Below, piece by piece: positions 1 through 7,739 of a stretch of 64,000 nt of DNA. The notes under the pieces are model-generated. The model was not told where the DNA came from. It saw only the letters and a program-made list of their open reading frames with translations, and searched no databases. The stretch's first letter is position 1; the number at the start of each line of letters is the position of its first letter. Source of the stretch: VXLM01 sp965242665 (GTDB lineage: Bacteria; Chloroflexota; Dehalococcoidia; Lucifugimonadales; VXLM01); the NCBI GenBank assembly GCA_965242665.1, contig OZ251484.1, forward strand, positions 1,054,001 through 1,118,000, written 5' to 3'. Made by a program: the position numbers and the translations under genes.

Positions 1-1188
1 TTCTTCGTTACCGAGGCGGGGGCGAACCCTCTCCTATGGCAGCATCTGTTTTGGATATTCGGTCACCCGGAGGTGTACATCCTCATTCTCCCGGCCATGG
101 GGATCGTGTCGGAGATCCTCCCCACGTTCTCCAAGAAACCCCTCTTCGGCTACCCGGTCGTCGTCCTATCTGGGGTCATCATCGGCTTCATGGGGTGGAT
201 GGTATGGAGCCACCACATGTTCACTGTTGGGCTTGGCCCGGTGGCGAACTCGGTTTTCGCCATTACTACAATGGCCATCGCAGTGCCGACAGGGGTCAAG
301 ATATTCAACTGGATAGGGACCATGTGGGGCGGGTCGATTAGCCTCAAGACCCCCATGCTGTTCGCCATTGGGTTCATTGCCTTGTTCATCGTGGGAGGAC
401 TTAGCGGGGTCATGCACTCGTCTGCGGCGTCCGACGCGCAGCAACAAGACACATACTTCATCGTCGCGCACATTCACTACGTACTGTTTGGCGGCGCGAT
501 CTTTGCCTTGTTTGCTGGAATCTACTACTGGTTCCCAAAGATGTACGGTCGGTTCTTGGACGAACGTCTAGGCCAAGTGAATTTCTGGCTGATGTTCATC
601 GGCATGAACGTCTCCTTCTTCCCAATGCACTTCCTTGGACTGGACGGGATGCCCCGCCGCGTGTATACCTACCCCGAAAGCATGGGGTGGGATTTTTGGA
701 ACTTGATTTCTACAGTCGGGGCTTTCGTTCTGGGGTTTGGAGTGCTCGTCTTCATGGTGAATTTCATCAAGAGCGTACGGAACGGCGAGACTGCAAGCGC
801 AGACCCTTGGGACGGCAGAACGCTCGAATGGTCGATCTCGTCTCCTCCTCCGCACTACAATTTCGTAACGATTCCCACGGTTCACGACCGTGACGCGTGG
901 TGGGTGCAGAAGCGCGAGCGCATCCCGGCAGTGCCTGTCGCAGGGAGTTCGGCAGACGACCATGACGAACACCATGACATCCACCTGCCGCAGCCATCGT
1001 ATTGGCCGCTTGTGACCGCGATGGGCCTCTTCATTGGAGCATACGGGCTGCTGTATACCATTGACATCGGCAGCATAACGCGCGTTCCGGTGGTTGGAAT
1101 CATTGGCGGCGCAATCATCATCGTGGGAATCGCCGCCTGGGCACTCGAACCGGTCAACGAACCAGACGAATCACCGAAGCACCACTAA
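1..1188 (+). CDS. ctaD: Cytochrome c oxidase subunit I, C-terminal part (5' truncated by window edge)
   Basis: This is the catalytic subunit of an aa3/caa3-type heme-copper oxidase, which reduces O2 to water and pumps protons at the cytoplasmic membrane. The frame is open from base 1, so the N-terminal part lies outside the window. Visible hallmarks are HPEVY near residue 22 of the fragment (Cu_B histidine with the cross-linked tyrosine), WSHHMF (the Cu_B His pair) and HIHYVLFGG (heme a3 and heme a ligands). Several membrane helices follow, and a hydrophilic stretch precedes two last helices, as in bacterial caa3-type subunits. ctaE begins 12 bases downstream, so this is an operon member. Subunit II (ctaC) is presumably upstream of the window. 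Confidence 0.97.
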   Translation, partial: FFVTEAGANPLLWQHLFWIFGHPEVYILILPAMGIVSEILPTFSKKPLFGYPVVVLSGVIIGFMGWMVWSHHMFTVGLGPVANSVFAITTMAIAVPTGVKIFNWIGTMWGGSISLKTPMLFAIGFIALFIVGGLSGVMHSSAASDAQQQDTYFIVAHIHYVLFGGAIFALFAGIYYWFPKMYGRFLDERLGQVNFWLMFIGMNVSFFPMHFLGLDGMPRRVYTYPESMGWDFWNLISTVGAFVLGFGVLVFMVNFIKSVRNGETASADPWDGRTLEWSISSPPPHYNFVTIPTVHDRDAWWVQKRERIPAVPVAGSSADDHDEHHDIHLPQPSYWPLVTAMGLFIGAYGLLYTIDIGSITRVPVVGIIGGAIIIVGIAAWALEPVNEPDESPKHH

Positions 1189-1200
1189 ACGGAGAGTTAC

Positions 1201-1935
1201 GTGGCACACTCGCAAGCCGCCCATGAAGGCGGACACGAAGTACACGATACGACTACTGGTCTGAGCCACAAGAAGCTGCTCATGTGGGCGTTTCTTGGTT
1301 CTGACTGCATGTTCTTCGGTTCGTTCATCGCGACGTATCTGGTCTACAAGAACCGCAGCCAGGTGGGTCCGTTCCCGGAGGACGTGTTCGACATCCTCAC
1401 GACATCGACCAGCACCTTCGTGCTGCTCATGAGCAGCATGAGCATGGTCTTGGCGTACAACGCGTTGACGCGCGGCAACATCAAAGGATTCCGTATCTGG
1501 CTGCTCTCGACTTGCATCATGGGCGCAACTTTCCTGGCGTTCCAAGTCTTCGAGTTCAACGAGTTTGCCAACCACCATTTCGAGCTCGACTGCACCAATC
1601 TGAAAGTCGAAGAGTTGACGGATTTCGAGAGGACGTTCGTCGACCGGTGCGACGGCAGCGTGGATCATGTCGAGATCGACGCAGGCCTTACACCAAGGAC
1701 GAACTTGTTCGGCACGACGTTCTTCACTCTAACCGGATTCCACGGGGGCCACGTCGCGATCGGTGTCATATGGCTCCTGTCCATCTTCTTCTACTCGCTC
1801 AAGAACAACGGCATAACTCCGAGGCACCATGAAGAAGTCGACCTGGCCGCGCTCTACTGGCACTTCGTGGACGTGGTATGGATCATCATCTTCACAGTGG
1901 TATACCTCTTCGGGGTCTTCCCAGGATTCGCCTAG
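1201..1935 (+). CDS. ctaE: Cytochrome c oxidase subunit III
   Basis: Subunit III of the heme-copper oxidase, a structural membrane subunit that stabilises subunit I. The 244-residue protein starts at GTG 1201. It has the family pattern of helices with the FTLTGFHGGHV segment and the C-terminal YWHFVDVVWIIIF signature. A hydrophilic insert of about 45 residues between helices (around residues 125-170) is longer than in compact subunit III proteins. It sits between ctaD and the subunit IV gene and is almost certainly cotranscribed with them. Confidence 0.96.
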   Translation: MAHSQAAHEGGHEVHDTTTGLSHKKLLMWAFLGSDCMFFGSFIATYLVYKNRSQVGPFPEDVFDILTTSTSTFVLLMSSMSMVLAYNALTRGNIKGFRIWLLSTCIMGATFLAFQVFEFNEFANHHFELDCTNLKVEELTDFERTFVDRCDGSVDHVEIDAGLTPRTNLFGTTFFTLTGFHGGHVAIGVIWLLSIFFYSLKNNGITPRHHEEVDLAALYWHFVDVVWIIIFTVVYLFGVFPGFA

Positions 1936-1956
1936 AGGGCTCATAGGATAGAGAAA

Positions 1957-2277
1957 ATGGCACATCAGTCAGGCGGCAACCATCCTACCGAGGGGATCGA
2001 AACAGGACACCCCAGCGCCTTCACCTATTTCAAAGTCGCGATGATATTGGTGATCATCACGGCCGCAGAGGTTGGCATCTTCTACTGGGAGAGTCTGCGC
2101 CACGCCATCATCCCCATATTGATAGCGATGTCTGGCGCCAAGTTTGCCCTCGTTGCGATGTTCTACATGCACTTGCGCTACGACTCGCGGCTCTTCTCAG
2201 GTCTGTTCGTCAGCGGCCTCATACTCGCTTTCGGGATCGGCTTGTCGCTGCTGGCGCTGTTCAGCTTCTTCACGTAA
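1957..2277 (+). CDS. Cytochrome c oxidase subunit IV (caa3 type)
   Basis: Small 106-residue membrane protein of the COX4/CtaF type. It has a short hydrophilic N-terminus followed by three predicted helices, including a segment with the family-like FYMHLRYDSRLF loop between helices two and three. Its place between ctaE and ctaG matches the usual caa3 oxidase gene order. It is probably an accessory, non-catalytic subunit. Confidence 0.9.
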   Translation: MAHQSGGNHPTEGIETGHPSAFTYFKVAMILVIITAAEVGIFYWESLRHAIIPILIAMSGAKFALVAMFYMHLRYDSRLFSGLFVSGLILAFGIGLSLLALFSFFT

Positions 2278-2313
2278 CAACGACGGGATCTCGAAGGGAG
2301 GCATTCGAAGCGC

Positions 2314-3177
2314 GTGGAAGAGTCCATCCGCCCAATCTGGACACATTGGCACGGCCACATCGAGGTCTTGATTGGCCTTGCGCTATTGGAGAGCGGGTAT
2401 CTGCTCGGAGTCGGACCGTTGCGGGAGCGGTGGAATCTGGCAGACGATATCGACCCTCGCAAGATAGCCACATTCACGGCTGGCGTGCTGGTCATCTTCT
2501 TCTCCCTACTCTCTCCGCTGCACATCCTTGGGGACAGGTATCTGTTTAGCGCCCATATGACGCAGCACGTATTGTTGACACTGGTTGCTCCCCCTCTCCT
2601 CATTCTGGGCACTCCGGATTGGCTGATCCGACCGATGCTTCGGCCAAACTGGAGCTTCTACCTGTGGAGGTTTGCTACTCGCCCCGTCACGGCCATCCTC
2701 ATCTTCAATTTGGTATTTGCCTTGTGGCACGTCCCGAACCTATACCATCTTTCCGTGACGTACCACGCAATCCACGTTACGGAGCACTTGATGTTCATCG
2801 GTGCGGCCATCCTCATGTGGTGGCCGTTGACAAGCTCGATGCCAGAACTGCCCCGGCTGTCGTACTCTCTACAAATGGTGTATCTGTTCGCTCTTTCGAT
2901 AACGCAAATCTTCGTATTCGCGTTCGTTACCTTCTCGCAACAGCCGTTGTACGAGTGGTACGTTAAAGCGCCTCAGATATGGGCGATCTCCCCGTTGGTC
3001 GACCAGCAGATCGGGGGCATCATCATGAAGGTAGGCGGCAGCTCCCTGTTCTTGACGTTGATCGTTGTTGCCTTCTTCAAGTGGTATGGAGACGAAGAGC
3101 GCCGCACGAAGGACGAGAAGAGGCGAGCGGAGCCCCGATTCACCGGGGAAGACGACAACCTCTTGAGCCCGGCATAA
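2314..3177 (+). CDS. ctaG: Cytochrome c oxidase assembly factor, CtaG/caa3 family
   Basis: Multi-spanning membrane protein of 287 residues, starting at GTG 2314 after a GAAGGGAGG-type ribosome site. It belongs to the caa3_CtaG family implicated in Cu_B insertion or maturation of caa3 oxidase. His-rich segments near helices (HWHGHIE near the N-terminus, HMTQHVLLT, and WHVPNLYHLSVTYHAIHVTEHLMF) are typical of the family and could bind copper. It ends with a charged Lys/Arg-rich cytoplasmic tail. Position in the oxidase operon supports the role. The assignment is from family pattern only. Confidence 0.9.
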   Translation: MEESIRPIWTHWHGHIEVLIGLALLESGYLLGVGPLRERWNLADDIDPRKIATFTAGVLVIFFSLLSPLHILGDRYLFSAHMTQHVLLTLVAPPLLILGTPDWLIRPMLRPNWSFYLWRFATRPVTAILIFNLVFALWHVPNLYHLSVTYHAIHVTEHLMFIGAAILMWWPLTSSMPELPRLSYSLQMVYLFALSITQIFVFAFVTFSQQPLYEWYVKAPQIWAISPLVDQQIGGIIMKVGGSSLFLTLIVVAFFKWYGDEERRTKDEKRRAEPRFTGEDDNLLSPA

Positions 3178-3202
3178 TCGAAGAGACAGCGAGGTCCGAT
3201 CC

Positions 3203-3418
3203 ATGAATGAGGAAAAGCGCCGATTTTGGGATGCAATCTGGATACCCGCCGCGGCCGTGTTCTGGGTAGTCTTCTTCGCGGTCGGAATGGGCGCGATCTT
3301 CACAACGATATTCGTCAATACTCCTTTGAAGGAGTGGGGGGTGATCGCCTTGGGCCTAATCCTGGTCGTCGCCGTCCCCTTGGTAGCCTACCTGCTCGAA
3401 CGCAAGACGAGCGAGTAA
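3203..3418 (+). CDS. Small two-helix membrane protein in oxidase operon
   Basis: A 71-residue protein with two predicted membrane helices (about residues 9-33 and 46-66) joined by a short loop. It lies 25 bases after ctaG and 26 bases before the SCO gene. I do not recognise a family. By position it may be an oxidase accessory subunit or assembly helper. Its ATG is preceded by a weak ribosome site. The call rests on operon context and hydrophobicity. Confidence 0.7.
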   Translation: MNEEKRRFWDAIWIPAAAVFWVVFFAVGMGAIFTTIFVNTPLKEWGVIALGLILVVAVPLVAYLLERKTSE

Positions 3419-3444
3419 CCCCGACGCGCGCTGCATCGTCCTGA

Positions 3445-4158
3445 GTGGATAGACGTCGCAACCTCAGCCCCTCACCTCGAACCGCCGTGCTGCGGCTGCG
3501 GCCGGCGGCCGCCATCTTCCTGATAGCGCTCATGGCGTGCTCCACCGGCGGAGAGGGCGATCCGTTCTTTGGAACAATCATCGAAGACCGCAGACCAGCT
3601 CCCGACTTTTGGCTCACCAATCAGTTCGGCGACGACGTTTCCATAGGGCAGCATGGAGAAGGCAAAGTCGTCGTACTCACCTTCCTCTACACATATTGCC
3701 CGGACATCTGCCCCATCGTTGCACAACACATCAGGAGCATCCAGCAATCGCTCGGCAGGGATGCGGACGAGGTTTCGATTCTCGCCATTAGCGTCGACCC
3801 AGAGCGCGATACCATCGAGAGGGCAATGGAGTACTCGGAGGATTGGGGAATGACGCCGCACTGGGCGTTTCTGGTTGGGAGCAAGGAGGAGTTGCGCCCA
3901 GTATGGGACGCCTACTCCATCGCGGTATCGACGGACAGGGGAGAGATCGGGGGCGGGGGGTCCAATTCGCGGAATGGAGAGGAAGCAGGAGGAGTCGACG
4001 CGCTGCGAAACGCGATAGCGGCACGGTACTCGGTCACTCACCAAGCGCCGATCTATTTGATCGACAGAGAGGGGCGAATTCGCCTGCTCCACACCCTGCC
4101 GATCGACCCTGCGGAGGTAGCCGCAGATGTCCGCACGCTGCTGCAGGAGAGGGAGTAG
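3445..4158 (+). CDS. SCO1/SenC copper chaperone lipoprotein
   Basis: Thioredoxin-fold copper chaperone thought to metallate the Cu_A site of oxidase subunit II. The 237-residue protein starts at GTG 3445. An N-terminal hydrophobic segment ends in a lipobox-like LIALMAC, so it is probably a lipoprotein facing outside. The copper/thiol motif CPDIC is present with the downstream His in VTHQAPIYLID. A Gly/Ser/Asn-rich insert (around residues 168-185) precedes the last strand and looks like a flexible loop. It closes the oxidase operon and converges on rplT. Confidence 0.93.
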   Translation: MDRRRNLSPSPRTAVLRLRPAAAIFLIALMACSTGGEGDPFFGTIIEDRRPAPDFWLTNQFGDDVSIGQHGEGKVVVLTFLYTYCPDICPIVAQHIRSIQQSLGRDADEVSILAISVDPERDTIERAMEYSEDWGMTPHWAFLVGSKEELRPVWDAYSIAVSTDRGEIGGGGSNSRNGEEAGGVDALRNAIAARYSVTHQAPIYLIDREGRIRLLHTLPIDPAEVAADVRTLLQERE

Positions 4159-4165
4159 ACGTTCT

Positions 4166-4197
4166 GCGGCCGATTGACGCGGTAGGCGTTAGGCCGC
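4166..4197. terminator. Possible bidirectional terminator between SCO and rplT
   Basis: GCGGCC and GGCCGC arms flank an inner TGACGC/GCGTTA pairing, giving a hairpin between two convergent genes. The rplT stop codon is inside the stem. There is no clean T tract, so this could be a weak or rho-assisted terminator. Confidence 0.35.
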
Positions 4198-4557
4198 CTG
4201 AGAGGCCAACTGGTCCTTCGCGGTTTGCGCGAGCGCGGCGAATGCTTCCGGATCGTCACTGCCCAGCTCTGCGAGCATCTTGCGGTCGATGTCGACTCCT
4301 GCAAGCTTCAAGCCGTGGATCAGCTTGCTGTAGGAAAGGCCATTGGCCCGTGCGGCGGCGTTGATGCGGATATTCCACAAGCGCCGCATGTTTCCCTTCT
4401 TCTCGCGCCGGTGAGTATATGCGTACTGCAGCGCGTGCATGACGGACTCGTTTGCCTGCTTGAACGTACGCGACCGACCGCTCTGATGCCCCGACGCCAT
4501 ACGAACGATCTTCTTGTGCCTGCGGCGTCTCGTAAATCCTCGTTTGACTCTCGTCAC
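4189..4557 (-). CDS. rplT: Ribosomal protein L20
   Basis: Large-subunit assembly protein of 122 residues that starts at GTG 4557. The N-terminal basic extension and the NIRINAAARANGLSYSK segment are typical of L20. It is the last gene of the infC-rpmI-rplT operon and lies 15 bases after rpmI. In several bacteria L20 represses this operon by binding its mRNA. No L20-binding leader could be demonstrated here. Confidence 0.98.
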   Translation of the reverse strand: MTRVKRGFTRRRRHKKIVRMASGHQSGRSRTFKQANESVMHALQYAYTHRREKKGNMRRLWNIRINAAARANGLSYSKLIHGLKLAGVDIDRKMLAELGSDDPEAFAALAQTAKDQLASQAA

Positions 4558-4572
4558 GTGATTATCCTCGTC

Positions 4573-4779
4573 TTATTTCGGCGACCCGTGGCCCAGCAGC
4601 CTTCGAACGGTTCGATCGTCTGCTGGGCTGCCGCCCATGATTTGGCGCATCTGGCGTTTGACCCGTTTCGGCTTTCGACGTCGGAAGTGGCCATGCCCCC
4701 CCTTCATGCGGAGGAACTTTCCGCCCTTCGTAAACCTGAATCGCGCGGCTGCCCCTTTGTGAGTCTTGAGCTTAGGCAC
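4573..4779 (-). CDS. rpmI: Ribosomal protein L35
   Basis: Basic 68-residue protein with the L35 pattern: MPKLKTHKGAAARFRFT at the start and a GHGHFRRRKPKRVKRQMR core. It is slightly longer than average at the C-terminus. Its start overlaps the end of infC by 8 bases, so translation is probably coupled. Confidence 0.97.
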   Translation of the reverse strand: MPKLKTHKGAAARFRFTKGGKFLRMKGGHGHFRRRKPKRVKRQMRQIMGGSPADDRTVRRLLGHGSPK

Positions 4780-5359
4780 GCGTCGCCTCCTTTTCGGCCT
4801 GTCGGTCTTGTTTGGATTTCGATTCTCGCCCCTTGCCCATCACACCTGCAGGGGCCAGTATCATCGTCAAGAACCGTCCTTCGAAGGACGGGGGCTTCTC
4901 CATTCCCGCATCGTCGACGAGGCTTTCCGCAACTCGGCGGAGCAAAGCCATGCCGATCTCTGGGTGGGTAATTTCGCGCCCTCGGAAACGTACTGACACA
5001 CGCACTTTGGAACCCTGACCGAGCAAGCGGCGAACCTGCCGGATCTTCGTTTCGAGATCATGGTCGCCGATACGGCCTTCGAGGCGCACCTCTCGCTGCT
5101 CGTTGGTGGTCTTGGTGCGCTGCCCCCTGCGCGATATGCGCTCTCGACGCGTGGCCTCGTAGCGGAACTTGCCATAATCCATCAATCGGCAGACGGGCGG
5201 GCTGCTGCTCGGAGCCACCTCTACAAGATCGAGCCCGCGATCCTGCGCGACCGCCAGCGCGTGCCTCGTGGGCATGACGCCAAGCTGATTCCCGGCTTCA
5301 TCGACCAGCCGAATTTCCGGAATGCGAATCTGCTCGTTTACGCGATAGTCTCGTGGGAT
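4772..5359 (-). CDS. infC: Translation initiation factor IF-3, probable ATC start
   Basis: IF-3 binds the 30S subunit and checks start-codon and initiator-tRNA pairing. The first ATG in frame (5275) would remove the conserved N-terminal domain start. Reading back from it gives RDYRVNEQIRIPEIRL followed by DEAGNQLGV, which is the conserved IF-3 N-terminus. No ATG, GTG or TTG lies between the upstream stop at 5390-5392 and that motif. An ATC codon at 5357-5359 immediately precedes PRDYRVNEQ and has AGAGGTG about 6 bases upstream, so I take it as the start (195 residues). Non-canonical AUU/AUC starts are known for infC and allow IF-3 to repress itself. The C-terminal domain is normal, with a Lys/Arg-rich tail. 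Confidence 0.93.
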   Translation of the reverse strand: MPRDYRVNEQIRIPEIRLVDEAGNQLGVMPTRHALAVAQDRGLDLVEVAPSSSPPVCRLMDYGKFRYEATRRERISRRGQRTKTTNEQREVRLEGRIGDHDLETKIRQVRRLLGQGSKVRVSVRFRGREITHPEIGMALLRRVAESLVDDAGMEKPPSFEGRFLTMILAPAGVMGKGRESKSKQDRQAEKEATRA

Positions 5360-5419
5360 GCCTACACCTCTCTGCCCGAGCGGGCCATTCTATTGTCTCC
5401 GTATCCAACGACATCTTGC

Positions 5420-5448
5420 AATATAGCACACGCTTCACAACAAGACAA
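5420..5448 (-). promoter_or_regulatory. Probable sigma-70 promoter of infC-rpmI-rplT
   Basis: On the minus strand TTGTCT (5448-5443) and TATATT (5425-5420) are separated by exactly 17 bases, with a TG one base before the -10. Transcription would start near 5413, leaving a leader of about 54 bases before the ATC start of infC. Confidence 0.6.
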
Positions 5449-5463
5449 GAACATTGGAGGCAC

Positions 5464-5571
5464 ATGTGCGGTTCTTGCTGTCTCCAAACAGGGAGGGTTC
5501 TGGGCGGCCAGGGTGCGAACACCGGGCACGCCGGCGGAGAATGCTACCGTCAGCAGCCGGGTTCTCCGTAG
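5464..5571 (+). CDS. Possible Cys-rich 35-residue peptide
   Basis: A short frame starting at ATG 5464 with GGAGG four bases upstream. It begins MCGSCCLQTG and has four cysteines in 35 residues. It lies in the 715-base gap between infC and the ABM gene. No family is recognised. The main support is the ribosome site and Cys content, so it may be chance. Confidence 0.25.
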   Translation: MCGSCCLQTGRVLGGQGANTGHAGGECYRQQPGSP

Positions 5572-6104
5572 TTGCCGCAGCAGTTTTGGCCGGTGCGCAT
5601 CTTGCGCCAGTTATTGGATACGACGAGGGCAAGCACGCGGGTCCAAGGAAGGCCACTGCCCCGCACATTGGCAATAGCCGAAGAAAGATTCGGCCTTTGG
5701 CCGCGCCTGTCACCAGTTTCTCCATTTGGGTCGCACATGAGGACGGGAAATTCCACCGACGTTTCCAACCAATCTACCCCATGCACTCCTAGAGGTCAAG
5801 TCTTCCAACTCTGCATTCCTTCCACGCGCACAGAGCACGGGAAGCAGGGAGAGCGCATCTGGGTTCCCACTTTCGCAGGAATGACGCGGGAGAGGACGGG
5901 AACGTCTGAGAGAGTAGGGAATAATGTGGTAGATTGAGGAGAATGACGACAGAGGATTTACAGTCTGGAAGCAACCTACTTCGCAAAAGTAAAGGGAACC
6001 GGAAAATCGAAGCAGTAGCGGTTTGTGCATCCGGTCTGATACATTGCGTTTCTACCAATAGCGCCCCGAGCGGCGTAGGAAGGATTCACGTTGCAGGAGT
6101 AGTC
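5572..6104. other. Intergenic region with two degenerate palindromic-repeat relics nearby
   Basis: No convincing gene is seen. The stretch at 5862-5886 is a decayed copy of the dispersed palindrome found elsewhere as GATTCCCGCC...GGCGGGAATGACG. A second decayed copy lies just beyond the next gene at 6487-6511. Both keep a TTTCGCAGGAA core. The promoter of the downstream gene should lie in the last 150 bases but is not obvious. Confidence 0.4.
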
Positions 6105-6440
6105 ATGATTGCCATATTCGTGAAGATCAAGGTAAAGCCCGGCAAGATGAACGAGTTCGTTCAGGCCAGCATGGCGGACGCGCGAGGGTCGGTCAGCGAC
6201 GAGCCTAGCTGCTACCGATTCGACGTCTTGCAAGACCGGGAGGACGAGTCGGTTGCGTACTTGTACGAGATCTACGAAGACGACGGCGCGAGGGAGAAGC
6301 ATCGCACGATGCCTCACTTTCTCACGTGGCGGGAGACCGTCGCAGACCTGATCGAGGGTGGCTACGAGGTCGTAGAGATGACCACGACCTATCCGTCCGA
6401 CACAGCGCTGCGCGGGCAGAAGCCGTATCTGCTCGAGTAG
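6105..6440 (+). CDS. Antibiotic biosynthesis monooxygenase (ABM) domain protein
   Basis: Small ferredoxin-fold protein of 111 residues, of the ABM/LsrG-like group. It starts with MIAIFVKIKVKPGKMNEF and contains the typical SCYRFDVLQDREDE and YLYEIYEDDGARE segments. ATG 6105 is chosen because CAGGAG lies 6-7 bases upstream and the domain begins right there; the frame is open further upstream without family similarity. Relatives include quinol monooxygenases and autoinducer-2 processing proteins, so the substrate is unknown. Confidence 0.88.
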   Translation: MIAIFVKIKVKPGKMNEFVQASMADARGSVSDEPSCYRFDVLQDREDESVAYLYEIYEDDGAREKHRTMPHFLTWRETVADLIEGGYEVVEMTTTYPSDTALRGQKPYLLE

Positions 6441-6598
6441 AGTATGGGAGGATGCGTCGATCTTTGTGAGGGACAGTCGACGGCTAGATTCTTGCTTTCG
6501 CAGGAACGACGGCTATGGTCAGTCATCGTGCGCAGTCGATGGCGGCGAAGAGGATATATGGAAGCGGAAACAGCATCGGATCGAAGGAGCGGCGAGTC

Positions 6599-7696
6599 AT
6601 GAGGTCCACAATCGAGGAACTTCAGAGGATTGGACAGTCAGTCTGGTACGACAACGTGAGCCGAGAGATGATCGAGTCGGGTGAGCTTCAGTCCCTCATT
6701 GACACCGGCGTTACTGGGATCACTTCCAACCCGACCATCTTCCACAAGGCTATCGCCGAATCGTCGGATTACGACGCCAGCCTCGCCGCATTGGTTGAGT
6801 CGGGGAAAAGTCCTGCGGAAGTCTTCGAGGTGATGGGGATTGCAGACATCCAGGCCGCGGCCGATCTGCTGCGGCCCATCTTCGAGGACACACGGGGGGG
6901 CGACGGATATGCCTCGTTCGAGGTCAACCCGCATCTTGCACACGATACCAGCAAAACCGTGGATGAGGCGAGGCGTCTGTTTGCCGCGCTCGACCGTCCA
7001 AACGTCATGATAAAGGTTCCTGCAACGCCTGAGGGCATTCCAGCGATCCGAACGTTGATCGGTGAAGGAATCAACGTGAACGTGACGCTCACGTTTTCCC
7101 TGCACATCTATCGACAGGTCCGGAATGCGTACATCGCCGGCATCGAGGATCTCTACCGTTCGGGGGGAGACATAAACGGCGCGGCATCCGTCGCCTCGTT
7201 CTTCGTCAGCCGCGTGGACACCGCAATAGACAATCTCTTGGACGGAGTGAGCGCGGATCCGGCACTGCAGGGCCGCGCGGCGGTATCGAACGCCAAGCTC
7301 GCCTACCGCGATTTCAAAGCCGATTTCACGGGGGAAAGGTTTCGCGCATTGGCAGACAAGGGCGCACGGGCGCAGCGTCCGCTCTGGGCGAGCACCAGCA
7401 CCAAGAACCCGACTTACAGCGACTTGCTCTACGTCGAGAGTTTGGTAGGCCCGGACACCGTCAACACTATGCCGCGCGCGACACTGGATGCGACGATCGA
7501 CCATGCAGTCGTGTCAAATACCATCGAGGAAGGGATACCAGAAGCGGAGGAACTCTTCCGCTCTCTCGCGGATGTCGGAATCGACGTAAACAGAGTTACT
7601 GACCAGCTCTTGTCCGACGGCGTCAAGGCGTTCTCCGACTCCTACGATGCGTTGATCGAGGATATCCACGCCAAGTCCAGCAAGCTTCTGGTCTAA
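6599..7696 (+). CDS. tal: Transaldolase
   Basis: Pentose-phosphate enzyme that transfers a dihydroxyacetone unit between sugar phosphates. The 365-residue protein has TSNPTIFHKAI near the N-terminus and MIKVPATPEGIPAI, which carries the Schiff-base lysine. NVTLTFSLHIY and WASTSTKNP follow in normal order. ATG 6599 is preferred because AAGGAG lies 10 bases upstream; a start at 6515 would add an unrelated N-terminus. It belongs to the longer bacterial/plant-like transaldolase type. No other pentose-phosphate genes are adjacent. Confidence 0.95.
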   Translation: MRSTIEELQRIGQSVWYDNVSREMIESGELQSLIDTGVTGITSNPTIFHKAIAESSDYDASLAALVESGKSPAEVFEVMGIADIQAAADLLRPIFEDTRGGDGYASFEVNPHLAHDTSKTVDEARRLFAALDRPNVMIKVPATPEGIPAIRTLIGEGINVNVTLTFSLHIYRQVRNAYIAGIEDLYRSGGDINGAASVASFFVSRVDTAIDNLLDGVSADPALQGRAAVSNAKLAYRDFKADFTGERFRALADKGARAQRPLWASTSTKNPTYSDLLYVESLVGPDTVNTMPRATLDATIDHAVVSNTIEEGIPEAEELFRSLADVGIDVNRVTDQLLSDGVKAFSDSYDALIEDIHAKSSKLLV

Positions 7697-7739
7697 CCGG
7701 TTCTAACAGCGCGCGGACTCGCGGGAGCCGAGCGGCGAA

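Noticed and set aside
1..1188. A short plus-strand frame at 36-341
   Set aside because: It is out of frame with ctaD, whose conserved motifs run continuously from base 1.
5449..6104. Possible riboswitch or tRNA gene before the ABM gene
   Set aside because: No cloverleaf, T-box or known aptamer consensus could be recognised.
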